Assembly (NCBI GenBank): GCA_051453625.1
Contig: JBOZIK010000001.1
Coordinates: 131,124,396 to 131,176,877, forward strand
Length of the DNA: 52,482 nucleotides
From: Welwitschia mirabilis
Lineage: Eukaryota > Gnetophyta > Gnetopsida > Welwitschiales
Direction of reading: 5' to 3'
Position numbers and translations under genes: made by a program. The notes beneath the pieces are model-generated. The model was not told the DNA's origin and searched no databases. It saw nothing but the letters and a program-made list of their open reading frames with translations. Shown here in pieces: positions 34,261 to 46,554 of this stretch; position 1 is the first letter of the stretch, and every line of letters begins with the position of its first letter.

Positions 34261-35449
34261 CTTAAGCAACTACTTTAATTATTGGTTTAGTAGTATTCCA
34301 TGAATATCTCTAAAGATTTATCATTGCAAGTGTTGACAAATTTATGAAAAAGGCAGAATGAAAGTATTTTTGATTGTGCATAAAGATGAAATGTTTTAAA
34401 ATTGCAACTTAAATATCCAATATATGACCATGACATGTGCAATATATTTACCAAGTCATGTATCTATTACATTTTAAAACATTTACTAATGTAATGTTCT
34501 GATACATTTGATGTAGCAATTAAACTAGTAAAAGAAATATAAGCAGTTTGAAAAAAAGAATGATTGTTAAATATAATGGGAATGGATTTGATGAAAACTC
34601 TAGGAAATAAGATAGAAGGATTAGTCCTAAAACATCAAAGGATGTTTCAACTATAGAAAAACCAACACAAATAGTACACATAATTCAACAACCAAATAAC
34701 ATCCCCCTCTTCAAGTTGATGATAAAACCTATTTATCATATCAAAAAAACTTTAATAGACTTTAGCAACTTAAGAGGATCTTTACTTTGTCTCAAATTCT
34801 CTTAATAATCTTACTTATTAAAGGGGCAAATTTATTAAGAACTCATTTCATTTTCATTATACATCCTCTCAACCTTCTATATAAAGTACCATAATATAAT
34901 TAGCACAAAAGGCTTTTACTATGTTCATGATTTAGAGTAATCTTTTACTAACTCTTGAACAAGTTATTAGAGAGAAAAAAATAGAAATTAGAATTATTAG
35001 TTAAAAGACAACCATGTTCATCATAACCTATGATAGTATGGTAAATTAAAGAACATTTTTGTTCCATCATTACCTAATTAGCTGCATATAGGCAAGCATT
35101 TAAAATATCAGGAGTGCTTAAGTGAAAAATTTTATTTAATATCCAAAATAGAATCCAAAACCCAAATTTAGACTAATATAACTTCAATCTAAATAAATTT
35201 CATCTATGCCTACGAAGTTAGTGGTTGCTAATCCACCATACATGAATGTTAATATTGACCCTGTAAACATTGGATTTAAGTTCATTAATTTTGAAGGAGA
35301 ATTAAATGTTATCATATCTTATAAAAGCTATATATACAACATTTACTTAACTACACAAATGCATAATAATTATAAGACTCAACAATAAGGAAAAGAAGTT
35401 CATTAAAACAATCCTGTCACCTGTAGAGGTTGCAAATAAGACATACAAT
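34261..35449 (+). other. Tat-like element, decayed gag-protease region
   Basis: AT-rich, many stops. Short open piece 35206-35388 (MPTKLVVANPPYMNVNIDPV ...) without recognised domain. It lies between gag and the protease end and is therefore probably gag C-terminus and protease N-terminus. Confidence 0.4.
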
Positions 35450-35640
35450 ACCAAATTTCATGTTATTAAAAATGATATTTTTTTTAATTTGTTTTCAAGA
35501 TATCCATGGGTATATGAAATGGGAACAGTCATTTTGTTATCACATCCAAAGTTGAAGTTTGTAAACACAAACATGGGTGTTCCTTTAGATAAGGATGCAA
35601 TAGTAGCATATATTGAAACATTTAATAAACATTAAGAAGC
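35450..35640 (+). pseudogene. Protease C-terminal remnant, Tat type
   Basis: The plus strand reads LFSRYPWVYEMGTVILLSHP then KLKFVNTNMGV. This equals the Tat/Ogre protease end LGRPWIHxAGAVxSTLHQxLKF. The catalytic D(T/S)G part upstream was not recognised. Confidence 0.65.
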
Positions 35641-37597
35641 CTTCTTTTAAAAACTCATCACCCCTCTTCTCCATTTTCAGTGTAATTCAGATGATCTTCA
35701 TAAAACTAAAATTTATAAAATTTTAGACACTAAGGTCCTAGATAAGAATGGGCTTGATCCAGCCTTTGGAAATGGCTTCATTAGTCATTAACATCATTAC
35801 AAAGAGATAGTGGTTAATAAGGTATTTTTTCTTTCCATTTCTATTAAGATATGATTTTGTATTGAAAAAATCACACATAACAAACATAGACACATAGATA
35901 AAGTAGTTTAAATTAGTAGGCATATACTTTTATAATGTTTTTGTGTATTCACAACTACATAAAAAAGTGAAAAAACAAGTTTTAAGTAAAAGATGCAATT
36001 GAGAATCTACTTCATAAAAAGGATCTTCTATTACATCACTTGTTTTCTAGAATAACATATAATACAAAAGATGCGTAAGAAACATACATAGAAAAGGAAT
36101 TTCTTTGATCATTCACTTTATAAGCATTAAAATGCCCCTTGCACCTAGTTGTAGTTGTCATTTTGGAAAAGTAGAACAAAAGATATATGTTTATGTATAC
36201 ACATATGTATATATAAGTATATCTTCTAATATCAATATTAGGCTTGGATGTTCAAATACAATAATAAAGAAAATACATGCCATTTCACATTTTAAGTTAC
36301 CTATTGTCACAATCCCTTTTCTTTGAAGAAAATAACACCCTATGTTCATGTTGTTAATGTCAGTTTTTATGTTTATTAAAGATATAAATCTATTGTTCAA
36401 GGGGTATAACCCTTGCAAAACTAATTATACCTAATTATGAAGAGTTACAATTGTTATGAAACATTATGATAATCATTCACAATCGTTAAAATATGAATAA
36501 TGGAGAAGTGAATGACATGCATGTGATTTGCATAAGTATAGTAGTGTCCTTGACATACTAGTCTGACCACCCAACAGTTCTACAACCAGGACCATGAAGG
36601 AAGTATGACTTAGCCGATCGACCATGTGAATCCTTATGTTTAATGTGGAAAGATTTCATTTTAATAATGATGAATAAATCATGGATTTTCTTTACACATA
36701 GATTATGATGCATTTCCATTTCTTTCTTGATGTTCACTTTGTTATTAAAAAATTTATTCTAATTTTACTAAATGGAAATTCATTTAAATAAATTCAAATT
36801 ATTACAATCAGTATCACAGCCATGAAGATGTAAATTGCTATCTTTTGAAGATCCCAAAAAGAAGAAAGTATGAGAGATCAATTTCTTAACTAAAATAGCT
36901 GATTTCATTAAAGAGAAAGGTAAATTACTCAAGTCTCCTAAAAATAAGAGATACTATATAATAAAGTTATCAGTATTATTCCATTCTATGCCTTCCCTAG
37001 CTGATGTCCACATGAAATCTCATCTCCATGATACTTAACTTGATATCATCAATAATAATAGGTAAACTATATGTGTGAATTTATAGCATTTTTTAATTAT
37101 GTTTTAGTCTTATTGTTAGAGGTGCATTAAATAAATCCAAGAAAGCTAGAGGAGCTATGTTCATCCTAAATTTATTATAGAAAAAATGTAAGTTTTTACA
37201 ATTATTTTACATAAACCAGATAGAAATTAGTGCAGCAATAAGGATAATCACATACAAGTCAAAGAACATAATAATAAAAAGATATAGAATTAGATAGAAT
37301 TAAAAATGGATTTTATACAAGGAAGTTATGACCAAAATAGTGGTAAAAACTGCTAAAAATCTGGGGTATGCTAACAAACATGGCCAATTTTAAGTAATTT
37401 TGAATGGAACCTTAAAAAAAAAAAAGACTAAAATAAATTCTACTTGCTTTGCCCATTGTCAGGCTCTTCGTAATCTTTTCAAGCTGGCATCATAATAAGA
37501 ATTTCAATTTCGTATGTAAAATTTATGGTTGAAATAGTAAAGGTATGTCTTTATCAACTTAATATAAATCATAAGAAAGGGTTGAAGTTGTGCTTAA
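35641..37597. other. Tat-like element spacer between protease and tandem array
   Basis: AT-rich, no coding signal recognised. A TATG/TATA-rich low-complexity patch is at 36185-36225. Open frames here (e.g. 36105-36326, both strands) are short and without motifs. Confidence 0.5.
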
Positions 37598-38160
37598 ACC
37601 ACTCCTGTAAGCCATAGATGTTACTTCAATGGCTGTGCAAGTTAATACATTAGTTTCCAACATAAGGGGATGTCAAAGTTCTGACTAGACCATCCCTAGG
37701 ATCCATAGATTCCACCTTTGTAATTATGTAGGTTAATGGATTAGTTTAGAACATAAGAGAGTGTCAGGGTTCTTACTGGATCACCCTTAGAACCCATAGA
37801 TATCACCTTGATGATTCTGTAGGTAAATACTCCAATTTTCTACATAAGGAGGTGTTAGGGTTCTGACTGGGCCATCCCAGGGACCCAAAGATACCATCTT
37901 AATGATCGTGTAGGTTAATACATTAATCTAAAACATAATGGGATGTCAAGGTTTTAATTAGACCATCTAGGACCCACAAATACCACCTTAATCATCATGT
38001 AGATTAATACATTATTTTAAAGCATAAGGAGTTACTAGGGTTCTGATTGGAGCACTCCTAAGAGCCATAAATGACCTATCAGTGAGTTTGCATGTGAATA
38101 CTTTAGTTTCCAACATAAGGGAGCATCAGGGTTCTGACTGGACCATCTCCTGCATAATCC
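37598..38160. repeat. 91-bp tandem array, about six copies
   Basis: The landmark GGGTTCTGACTGG (or a variant) recurs at about 37677, 37769, 37860, 37950, 38040 and 38131, each time preceded by ACATAAGGRG and followed by ACCATCC, a CCATAGATACCACCTT block and TGTAGGTTAATAC. Spacing is 90-92 bp. Copies differ by about 10-20% by eye. The array lies inside the Tat-like element between protease and RT. Confidence 0.92.
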
Positions 38161-39159
38161 TTTATCTTGACTTTCCTATTGCACATAACTTCAAGATGGG
38201 AGGAAAAACAATAACTTTGAATTAGGAAAGATTCTAAAACATAAAAATAATTAAAGATCAACTTCAAAAATGAAAAACTATTAATAAAAGTAGACGTTTC
38301 AACCATTAAAAAAAAAAAAGAAAAAAAAAGAAAAATCTATGCATGTGAAAATATACTAAAGAAAATAAGATTACTAAGATCCTAAGAGAGAGATAAAGAA
38401 TAATCTTTGAATCAAGGATGAATACTCTTACATACTATTTTTTAGACTTGTCTCCTTTTCTAAGATCATCATAAGATCTGGATTTAAATCAATTTTTTAA
38501 TCCATATTAAATGCCATTTCTAAACCTTCAAATTCACACTCCTCTATCTACATGCAATGCCAAGAAATGATTTCTATATATCATGCAAAATTGCATATGA
38601 TGCACCTCTTCAATCTTAACTTTTCCTCCACTTAATGATTTCATCCCAATTACATGGAATGATTTCAAATTATAATAGCTAAATCATAAAATTGATACAC
38701 ATTCTATGGGTCTCTATACTTACTCATCAAGCCTTGCCTTTTTAGAACCTATGTAACCATTACTTGGTTTCATAAAAGATATTTACCCTTTTGGATTAAT
38801 TCTATGTGCCATGAAAAATCTTGCTCAATAAGTTGTTTCTTGTCTTAATAATCATGCATGATGTTTTAATCATTGAGGCTTTCATTTTTTAGACTTTGAA
38901 AATCAATTTTTATCGAGACTTATAATAAATTGATTTATGATCTCTACCCTTCTTGACGTCTTTAGATGTCAAAGTTGCATATCTTATTAAACCAACCATT
39001 AGGTGCTACCTATGCTGATTAGCCTCTTAAAAGGAATGTTCATCTTAACCTCATTTATTTAGATACTAAAAATGCCATAATTCAAAATCCTGTGAGTATA
39101 TTTTTGAATCAAGATGTAGTTCTTGTGGTATTAAAACTGATCATCATGTTAAATAGAAT
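38161..39159. other. Tat-like element spacer between tandem array and RT
   Basis: Purine-rich A-run at 38308-38336, then AT-rich sequence without recognised coding potential until the RT begins near 39160. Confidence 0.5.
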
Positions 39160-40005
39160 AAGATAAAATCAAATCTCACAAAGAAGAAAAGCATGCCAAC
39201 ATACGATCTTCCTGTTTACTCTCCTAAATTTACTAAGACTTTTAAGATTGATGAATAATTACTTGATCAATCTCAAAATTATCTTGACAGTGTTCTATCT
39301 CAAAACAAGGATATTTTTGCATGGCATTATAGACATATGCCTTACATTGATAAATATATTATCATACACAACATTGTGATTAATCCCAATGCTATTCTTA
39401 TAAAGCAAAAAGTCTGGAAATTAAATTATAGCGTGGTTGTAGTAGTAAAAGTAGATATCTAATGACTACTTATTCTTCATTTTATTTTCCTCATAGATTA
39501 CTCTAATTATGTGTCCAACTTTATAGTTATCATGGAAAATGACTAGGGGCATCCATATTTGTATAGATTTTTGAGATTTGAATGGGGTCATAGTTAAATA
39601 TGATTATCCACTTCTTAATATTGATATTCATGTTGACAACACTACTAATTATGCACTTCTCTCTTTTATGGATGGTTATTTCAGTAATAATCAATATTTA
39701 TGAATCTCGAATATCAACATAAAACCACATTCATTACTTCCTAGGGATAATTCTATTATGTAATAATGCCATACACACTAAATAATGCTAGTGAAACTTA
39801 GAATTTTTTTTGTAACCTTATCGATAAAAATGTGGAAGACTATGTGGATGATATAGTTATCAAGTCAAAAAGAATTGAGAATCATCCTAAAGATTTGAAT
39901 CATTGTTTTCAACATGTTTGAAGATATAACTTAAAATTTAATTCAAAGAAATGTGTATTTAGTGTTCCATCAAGGAAGTTGCTTGGATTTATCATATCTA
40001 AACCA
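39160..40005 (+). pseudogene. Tat-type reverse transcriptase, N-terminal and palm part
   Basis: Plus-strand blocks: SQNKDIFAWHYRHMPYIDKY (about 39298-39357; family NKDVFAWSYKDMPGID), INPNAILIKQKVWKL (about 39380-39422), VCIDF (near 39555) and YDYPLLNIDIHVDNTTNYAL (about 39600-39660). The catalytic EDYVDDIVIKSKRIENH (YVDD at 39841-39852) and SKKCVFSVPSRKLLGFIIS (to about 40000) follow. The catalytic aspartates are intact, but stops lie between blocks. After GFIIS the frame is broken by an insertion, and the continuation is found near 41180. Confidence 0.85.
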
Positions 40006-40008
40006 TGG

Positions 40009-40255
40009 AATTGAAATGTGCTTTGGAATCATGGATTTTGCAAATTCAAAATCATGATTTGGCTTTCATAATTAAAATCATAAAAGAATCATGATTTTAG
40101 AAGAATCACGATTCTAGATAACAAAGCGCAATTTAATATGGAATTATCAAAATCTTGATTCCCATGATTTCACACGTTTTAGAATTACACTGATAGAAAT
40201 GAAATTTTTAACCTTGAAATTATGATTTCTAGAGCATTTCGTGCACGTCTCAATT
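40009..40255. mobile_element. Possible MITE inside the RT
   Basis: AATTGAAATGTGC (40009-40021) and the reverse complement of 40243-40255 (AATTGAGACGTGC) match at 11 of 13 positions. The 247-bp interior is non-coding and rich in inverted copies of AATCATGATTTT. It sits exactly where the RT reading frame is lost. No target duplication was found, so the family is unknown and the call is tentative. Confidence 0.45.
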
Positions 40256-41175
40256 ACTAGGTTCATCATAGAAAGTAATAACCTTCATTCTTATAGAAAA
40301 ATTGTCATTTTAGATCATTAAATTTTTGTAGTTATTTAAATAATAAATAAGATCATTTTTGGTATTGATATAGTCCTATCATTTATATTAACTTGAATAT
40401 ATTTTTGTTTATAATTTGTGTCATATTAATTTTACTATTAATTTATAAGTTTACATTATGCTATGACATCTTGCAAGTGAAAAAACTTTAAGATGTAAAG
40501 TGTTAAACTTCACCATAGTATTAGTTTCAAAGTACAAAGAACTTATTACTACTCCTTGCATTTTATGTGTTGTCTCAAATTTATTAATAATCTATTTATT
40601 GTATTAAGTATAACCTTCACCAATAGTTCTTCCTTCTCTGTTAATCATCATTGCTTAACATACATATCCATTTCAAGGGTATACATCATTATTTAGTTAA
40701 ATTAGTATATAAATTTATCAGAATGCAAGTATAAATCATCATTTAATTAATTTATAAAGTCCTGTTGTCAAATGAATTTAGAAAAACTAACTTGGAAATT
40801 GGAAATTTGTTATTTTAACAAAGTTGAGTCAGTCTTATTTTAATGGTTTGTTGCTAGCATTCTTATTTTAACAATGTTGAATTATAATTTTTCTTATAGG
40901 TAGAGTATTTAACTACATAATGGAAAATGCTTAAACTAACATTAGCCTTATAAGCAAAGTATTTAATTGTGTAGTTGAAAAAAAAAAAAAGAAAAGAAAA
41001 AGAAATTCTTGAACTAAAATTGGCCTTATCTATGGTAAAATTTAAAATTTTCTCATACTTTTTTGTGTTTTTTCAATATCATAATTTCATGTTGTTTTCA
41101 TTGCAAGTCTACTTGCATTTCAAAAGTATGATTTAAACATGTAGTAGAAATACATCTAAACAAGGTAAGAGTAAT
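40256..41175. other. Non-coding filler within the interrupted RT
   Basis: About 0.9 kb of AT-rich sequence without Tat coding similarity. Contains a purine run (40979-41005). It separates the two halves of the RT/RNase H reading. It may belong to a larger insertion of which 40009-40255 is only one part. Confidence 0.5.
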
Positions 41176-41770
41176 CGCCAATGTGTCACACACAAAAAAC
41201 CTAAAAGAATAGAGAGGATTATAAGGTAGATTACAATTAACTCAAAAATTCATTTCTACCTTAATTAATAAATGTGAACCCTTTATGCATTTGCTTGAAA
41301 AAGAGGAGGTTTGTTTAGTATGAAGAACATTAAAAAAATCTTTAGATAAGATCAAAGAATATTTGATATCATCACCTATGTTGAGTCTACCCCAACTTGA
41401 TCAACTTTTCTATTGATATTTAAGACATATTCCTATGTCTATGAGTGTTATGATTTTTGAAAAAGATAAGAAAAACAAAGGCAATCCTATTAATTAACTA
41501 AGTTTGACTTTTTAACCACATGAGAAAAATTATACTAATGTAGAAAATATTTTCTTAAGTTTTGTGTTTGCTTTCCAAAAGTTTTAGAACAAAAACCATC
41601 ATTATTAACAATTGGAATAGACTAAAATATCTCCTTTAGGATTCTACTAAGAGTATGAGGCTTATAAAATGGACTTCAATCCTTGTAGAATTTTATTTAG
41701 AGCTTGAATCTCAAACATCAAGTAAGTGAAAGTTCATTGTTGATTAGCTAATGGATTTGACTATAAAAGT
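41176..41770 (+). pseudogene. RT end and RNase H remnant, Tat type
   Basis: Starts with PKRIERIIR and INSKI (near 41195-41260; family PKNLKELRGLQGRL...RRFIS), then LINKCEPFMHLLEKEE (about 41255-41310), LDKIKEYLISSPM, and RNase H blocks HEKNYTNVENIFLSFVFAFQ (about 41518-41577). Multiple stops. Confidence 0.75.
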
Positions 41771-41839
41771 AAAAAACAAAAATAATCAGGAAGACAATCA
41801 CCTCCCAAATGAAGATATACATTTTTTAGAAGCTAAGAA

Positions 41840-42110
41840 GATCTAGAATGCTTTGATGTATTATGATGGTTTATCCAACCAAAATGGAGGTTTTGATGGA
41901 ATACCTTCCTTTTTTTAAAAAAAGTACTTTTATGCCAATGAGCTTTAAGTTGTTTTTATTTACACCAACATCATGGTTAAATATGAAGCTTTAGAAAGAA
42001 GAATTAAAATACTAATTCCTTTAGTCTTTCAAAAGTTAAAAAAATATTTGGGGATTCATGGTTAATGGTCAATTAAATCATTACAAAATACAAATGTAAA
42101 TTAAAAATTT
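41840..42110 (+). pseudogene. Second RNase H (Tat aRNH-like) remnant
   Basis: The plus strand reads MYYDGLSNQNGG (about 41859-41895), a decayed MSFKL block, YTNIMVKYEALERRIKILI (about 41960-42020) and IKSLQNTNVN. These equal the additional archaeal-type RNase H of Tat elements (FDGSxNxxGxG ... CTNNxAEYEALxxGLxxA). The domain supports the Tat assignment. Confidence 0.65.
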
Positions 42111-43109
42111 TATAAAATTACTTAACCAAAATAAATAAGATGCTTTAAGATTTTGACATTTGTGAAACCTCTGTGATCCCTTAAAAAAACAATTAATTAA
42201 CCGATTACTTGAAAAACTTTTCCCAAATTTATTTACACTATTCATTATTAAATAATTTTTGGTTTAAAATTGATGTTGATGATTATCCCCACATATCTTA
42301 TTCCAAATTCTCTTTTGACGAGGTGATCATCAGAAATATTAAAAAATCAGATGAGTTACATGATTTAATTGGTAAATATCTTCAAAGGTAAAAACACCTA
42401 AACAATCTTTCATCTTTTCATAAACAAAACTTTAAATATCAATTTGTTATATTTCCCATGATTCAAAACCAACTTTATAAGAAATCTATTGATGATATCT
42501 TACTTGGCTATTTAAAATTTAAAGAAGCAACTCATGTTCTAAAAGAAATTTAGTCTGGTTTTATTGTTCCAACTAGTGTGCAAAATCCTTAGTCACATCT
42601 CACATTCTAGATAGTTTGGATAACCCTCAGTGAAGATTGTTTCACTCTATCACATTTGTCAAATCTTCTCCCTGTATTCAAGACTCACCATTTCTTTCCT
42701 TGGTAATAATATTTTTTTAATATTAAAGAATTTTTACCCTTTTTTCATCTTACTAGCAAATGTTTAATTTCAATAATATGTGCAAGAGAAACAAGCTCAT
42801 GAACAAGAAATCCAAGGTTTAAGTGATAGAATCCAAGAAATTAAAGATGCAATCTAGCTTCATTTGCATCAAGGTTCTCTTGGATAATAGATTAAAAAAG
42901 GAGAAGTAGTTCTACCACAAAGCCATGGAATAATTAAGGGTTCATCCATTTTACATTTACAAGAATGATCCTTTGTTTTTTCTCTTAGTTACTTTATTAT
43001 TGATGTTCTCTTAGAAGAGGAACCACCTTTGAAAAAGATGCCTTAGAAATCTTTATTGATCCATTGTAACATTCATTTTTGATGTGAATGCTCCATTTAA
43101 CATAAAAAA
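42111..43109 (+). pseudogene. Tat-like integrase start and 3' region
   Basis: 42209-42391 is open (YLKNFSQIYLHYSLLNNFWF; DVDDYPHISYSKFSFDEVII) and matches the linker before integrase. KEATHVLKEI and a decayed zinc-binding segment follow at about 42525-42720, then nothing integrase-like. The catalytic D,D,E core is absent or unrecognisable. A short heptad-like piece EKQAHEQEIQGLSDRIQEIK lies near 42785-42845. Confidence 0.55.
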
Positions 43110-44376
43110 TGGGCCGAACTATGACGAAATAAATTTATTTTTGCATTTCCATTATTTCCATATTCCTTATCCTTGTTTCAAACTAAATATCTTATGTTTC
43201 AAATAAAATTATGCTCATTGCACAAAGTCACCTCATTGTTCCTAAAATGTTTTGAGAAAACTTCTTAAATAAACTATTTAAAATGTTTCAAATAATTTTC
43301 TAAAATATTTTAAAACAATGTTAGAAAGTTTTAGTGTCCTTTTTGGACCATGTCCTCTTTACTTTTAGTGGTCAATATAAACCTATTTTCCTAAAAAACT
43401 CCCTATCATGTCTATCTAATGTCCTCTTAAGCCTTTCACAGGCTATCATTTTCCTGATTTTACCCATAATTTCCATCGTCCTAACTATTTTTCATACGTA
43501 ATAAAAACCCCACTAGCCTCTATTGGAAGAGAGAGAATTTTTGAAAGCTCCTAAGGAAAAGCAATAAATTCTTACCTAAAAAATACCTAGACCTTATTTG
43601 TAAAAAACTAGCATCCTTTGCCAAGAAGCAATCATCTTATTTTTTTCCATTTTCAAAATTTGTAAGCATTGCTTATTCATACTTTAATACATCTTGATTT
43701 GTAAAATTATTTTTTTATTTCTAAGACATGCTCTGTTGTCATTTTCTTTACATTTTCAAATCAAAATCACTTTGTTTTAGATTAGAACTTGTTAGATTCC
43801 CATGGTTCTAGATTTTTACATTCACTCTCCACATCCTATAAAGACTTTTTCTGAAATGTTTGTTAGATCAAATTGAATTTTCTAAAACATGATTTTGTTT
43901 ACTTAAAAACAATATTTTTGATGTTAACGAACTTTTGTTTCACAAAAAAGAATTCTATTTTGATTAAGTGTCATGTTAGGTTATTTTTCAAATCATATCC
44001 TTCGAAATTCTAAAAACTTTAAAAAGGGTTTTTCAATTTTCTCATATATTCATTTTAGAGTATTAAAATCACATATTAGATATTTATTAACCCATATGTT
44101 CATTTTGAAGGGCTTACTACAAAGACAATTTTATGTCATTCCTTTCTTATATGCAAAAATAAACATTTTGAAACTATCATTTTTATTCAGTATAATTTAA
44201 AATTTGATTTTAGAATCTTATTTTTCATAAGAAGTCTACTTTTCACAAGAATTCATTTATGAAAATTCAAACTTCTAAGTCAGTCAAAAAGAAAATGTCC
44301 TTAAGCTAAATTTAGAAAAGAATAAACTCATTCAATTTAGAAATTGAATCAAAAGTTGCACAAATTTATGCAATAA
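43110..44376 (+). repeat. 3' LTR of the Tat-like element
   Basis: Partner of 32226-33423 (landmarks given there). Begins near TGGGCCGAAC; the end is uncertain between about 44350 and 44380. Confidence 0.7.
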
Positions 44377-45787
44377 TGTTACTATAGTATTTAACTAATT
44401 AACTTAATCTATCATTGTGAATAATCACATTAATGTCCTTAATTGAATCATGAAGAAATGTATCGCTTCAAGCATATGAAAAAGGGGGCTTTAAACCCTT
44501 GCCCTATTGTAATTGTTACATCAAACATCCTTTAAAAGAGAAGATTGTAATCGGTCCATGTGCCTAAACCCTACAATGAAAATTGTGAATATGGTAAAGT
44601 TTATTAGGAAAAATATCAAAGCATGTGACAACATTGACAAAGGGTGTTTTTATTGAGCTATAAGTCCACTACCTAAATGACCAACACTTGCACTTTCCAC
44701 TTGACTTCTAAACATAAGACTTGTGGAATTGGTAAGTATAGCAATTTAGGTTGTAGTAAAGCGAGACGCAAAAAGGGACTACACATTGCCTCCCATCGGA
44801 TAACAAAATATTGAAAAAAAATTGTCTAATTTTTGTGTCTCTGATGTCAACACTTTTTCAAATTCTCTTTGCTAAAGTGCATATTTATACTAAACTTCAT
44901 TAAGAAGCAATGGATGACTTGAAATTTTTGCTTCTTTATGACCTAATATTCTTTGAAATGAGAATGTCCATGACAAATCTTTTCACATACTGAGTAGATA
45001 ACTTTTTCTTTTTCCAAATCTTCTTATCCATCTTTATGGAAATCTTTCTTTCCATCCCTATTTGTCATTGTTCTCACTTTTCAAAGATAAAAGTCCATTG
45101 AAAAAACAAAAACATCTTACAATACTAAACTATTCTAGAAAGTCAGAGAAAAAATTGGAAGATAAATGAAATTCATTAGTTTAAAATTTTAGCTTTACAA
45201 GTAAACTTTAAATGCAACTTAAATCAATTGTTTCGAAGTGAAAAAATGAATTTTTTATAGTTAATTTTTTATGGTTATCACAACTGTTGATTACTTTTTA
45301 ACATTGCTAGAGAAGGAAAAAATGTGTTAAAATAGGATTTCAATCACTTTTATCTTTTTTTTCCTTCTATGTCATAACTTCTCTAGCACCACTGATTTCA
45401 TGGTATCATCTAGTATTATCATACTTGGAATCATAATAGTTTGTGACAATATGAAATCCCAATATCACAACTACTTTAAAATCATGATATTATTGTATTT
45501 TATATCACCAAATACAATATCTTGATTCAATATTACACCATATGATTTTGTAAACTATATACAAAGTTCTTATCCAAATAAATTTACATTCAAATTTAAA
45601 TTAAAGTAAATTGTTGTAGACGTTTGTCGCCTATTATAGTAAAAACATAAAAAAACATATTAGTATTGCATGTCCAGACGTACTGAACACTTAATAGACT
45701 TACCACTTCATTGCATAAGCTATCAACAAAAAAAGGCAGATTTGAAAGTTTGAGGGTGAAATTTGAAGTGCAGAATTTCAAACTTCA
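44377..45787. other. Intergenic AT-rich DNA upstream of the WAKL gene
   Basis: No gene or known element recognised. 44700-44800 has a locally less AT-rich patch (AAAGCGAGACGCAAAAAGGG). 45390-45560 is rich in short inverted AT motifs and could be a MITE, but no terminal repeats were found. The minus-strand frame 45596-45781 is not supported. Confidence 0.5.
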
Positions 45788-46476
45788 CATTTAAACGAAG
45801 GGAACGACCCAATGCATTAAGAGACTGGGTCAATCATGCATTGAATCCAAAGGCACAGTTTGCAGGCATTGTTAGAACGTTGACGTAGCGTGTCCTGTGA
45901 TGACACGCTTTGTCCTGAAAATCAAATCCCTGAACAGACATTTGCGGACACAACTCGTCACAGTCTGACACAGCCCCGTGATTTGTACAAAAACCATCTG
46001 CACAGACCCACACGGTGGCTTCTCTGCGTCAACTGCTACCCACTTGAAAACAAAAAATTTGCTTGACTTTTTGTCTTACTCTGCAACACTTGCACTGTGC
46101 AAATCATCCTGCAAAAGCTTCCACGACTCTCCACTACAGAGGTTTCATCACCAAAGTCCTAATCACTTCCAACAAATTCCAAAGACTTGTAACCCACCTC
46201 CCCACTTTTGTTCATCTGATGCTTGGGTCCTCGTTTTTATCCATTTTGTTTACCACTAACATTCTCAGGTCATGGAGTTTTGAGATTTGTTAGAGATAAG
46301 CACAGAAGACCAGATACAACTCTGCTCTCTGCAACAGTTTATCTGCTGAGTTAGTGATCGAATTTCAGTTAAAGCAGTTCTTGGTGACAATCCAGGGATT
46401 TCACATCATTCTATGACGAGTAGGTTGTTCTAAGTGACTAAAGTCCAGATTGATTGGAAAGGGAGTACCTGAATTC
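45788..46476 (+). promoter_or_regulatory. Putative promoter and 5' UTR of the WAKL gene
   Basis: Base composition becomes markedly less AT-rich from here into the gene. It contains a W-box core TTGAC (45880-45884, the WRKY site), overlapping TGACG (45881-45885, bZIP/TGA core). Beside them is a perfect inverted repeat GCGTGTC (45888-45894) / GACACGC (45902-45908) with a 7-base spacer. No convincing TATA box was found. W-boxes are common in defence-responsive receptor kinase promoters; function here is inferred. Confidence 0.45.
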
Positions 46477-46554
46477 ATGGATGCCTCATCCTCCTGCAAA
46501 CTTTTCAGAAGCTGTAACAGAAGCTGTAACACAGTCAGCAAAAGCAGAGACTGA
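46477..46554 (+). CDS. Upstream ORF, 25 codons
   Basis: ATG at 46477, stop TGA at 46552-46554, one codon (GAA) before the main ATG at 46558. Same frame as the main ORF (distance 81). The product begins MDASSSCKLFRSCNRSCN. It contains an exact 12-base tandem repeat, AGAAGCTGTAAC, within about 46507-46531, giving the repeated RSCN. If the transcript starts upstream, this uORF would be met before the WAKL start and could lower its translation. Not recognised as a conserved peptide; no evidence of expression. Confidence 0.4.
   Translation: MDASSSCKLFRSCNRSCNTVSKSRD

Larger units (their letters stand above)
32226..44376 (+). mobile_element. Tat/Ogre-like Ty3/gypsy element, 12 kb, decayed
   Basis: Direct repeats at about 32226-33423 and 43110-44376 act as LTRs. 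Between them, in plus orientation: gag-like sequence (33487-34260), protease end (about 35450-35640), a long spacer with a 91-bp tandem array, RT (39160-40005), an insertion, RNase H (about 41180-41760), a second RNase H-like domain (about 41840-42110) and the start of integrase (42520-42720). The RT and double RNase H signature belongs to the Tat lineage (Retand/Ogre). The integrase catalytic core is missing. No target duplication could be confirmed and the outer ends are approximate. Confidence 0.78.

Noticed and set aside
35738-36418. Short frames on both strands within the Tat-like spacer
   Set aside because: No motif, AT-rich, lengths expected by chance.
37598-38160. CRISPR array
   Set aside because: The units are contiguous 91-bp tandem copies without distinct spacers, in a plant genome.
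45390-45560. A second MITE upstream of the WAKL gene
   Set aside because: Inverted AT-rich words are present but no terminal inverted repeats or target duplication were found.
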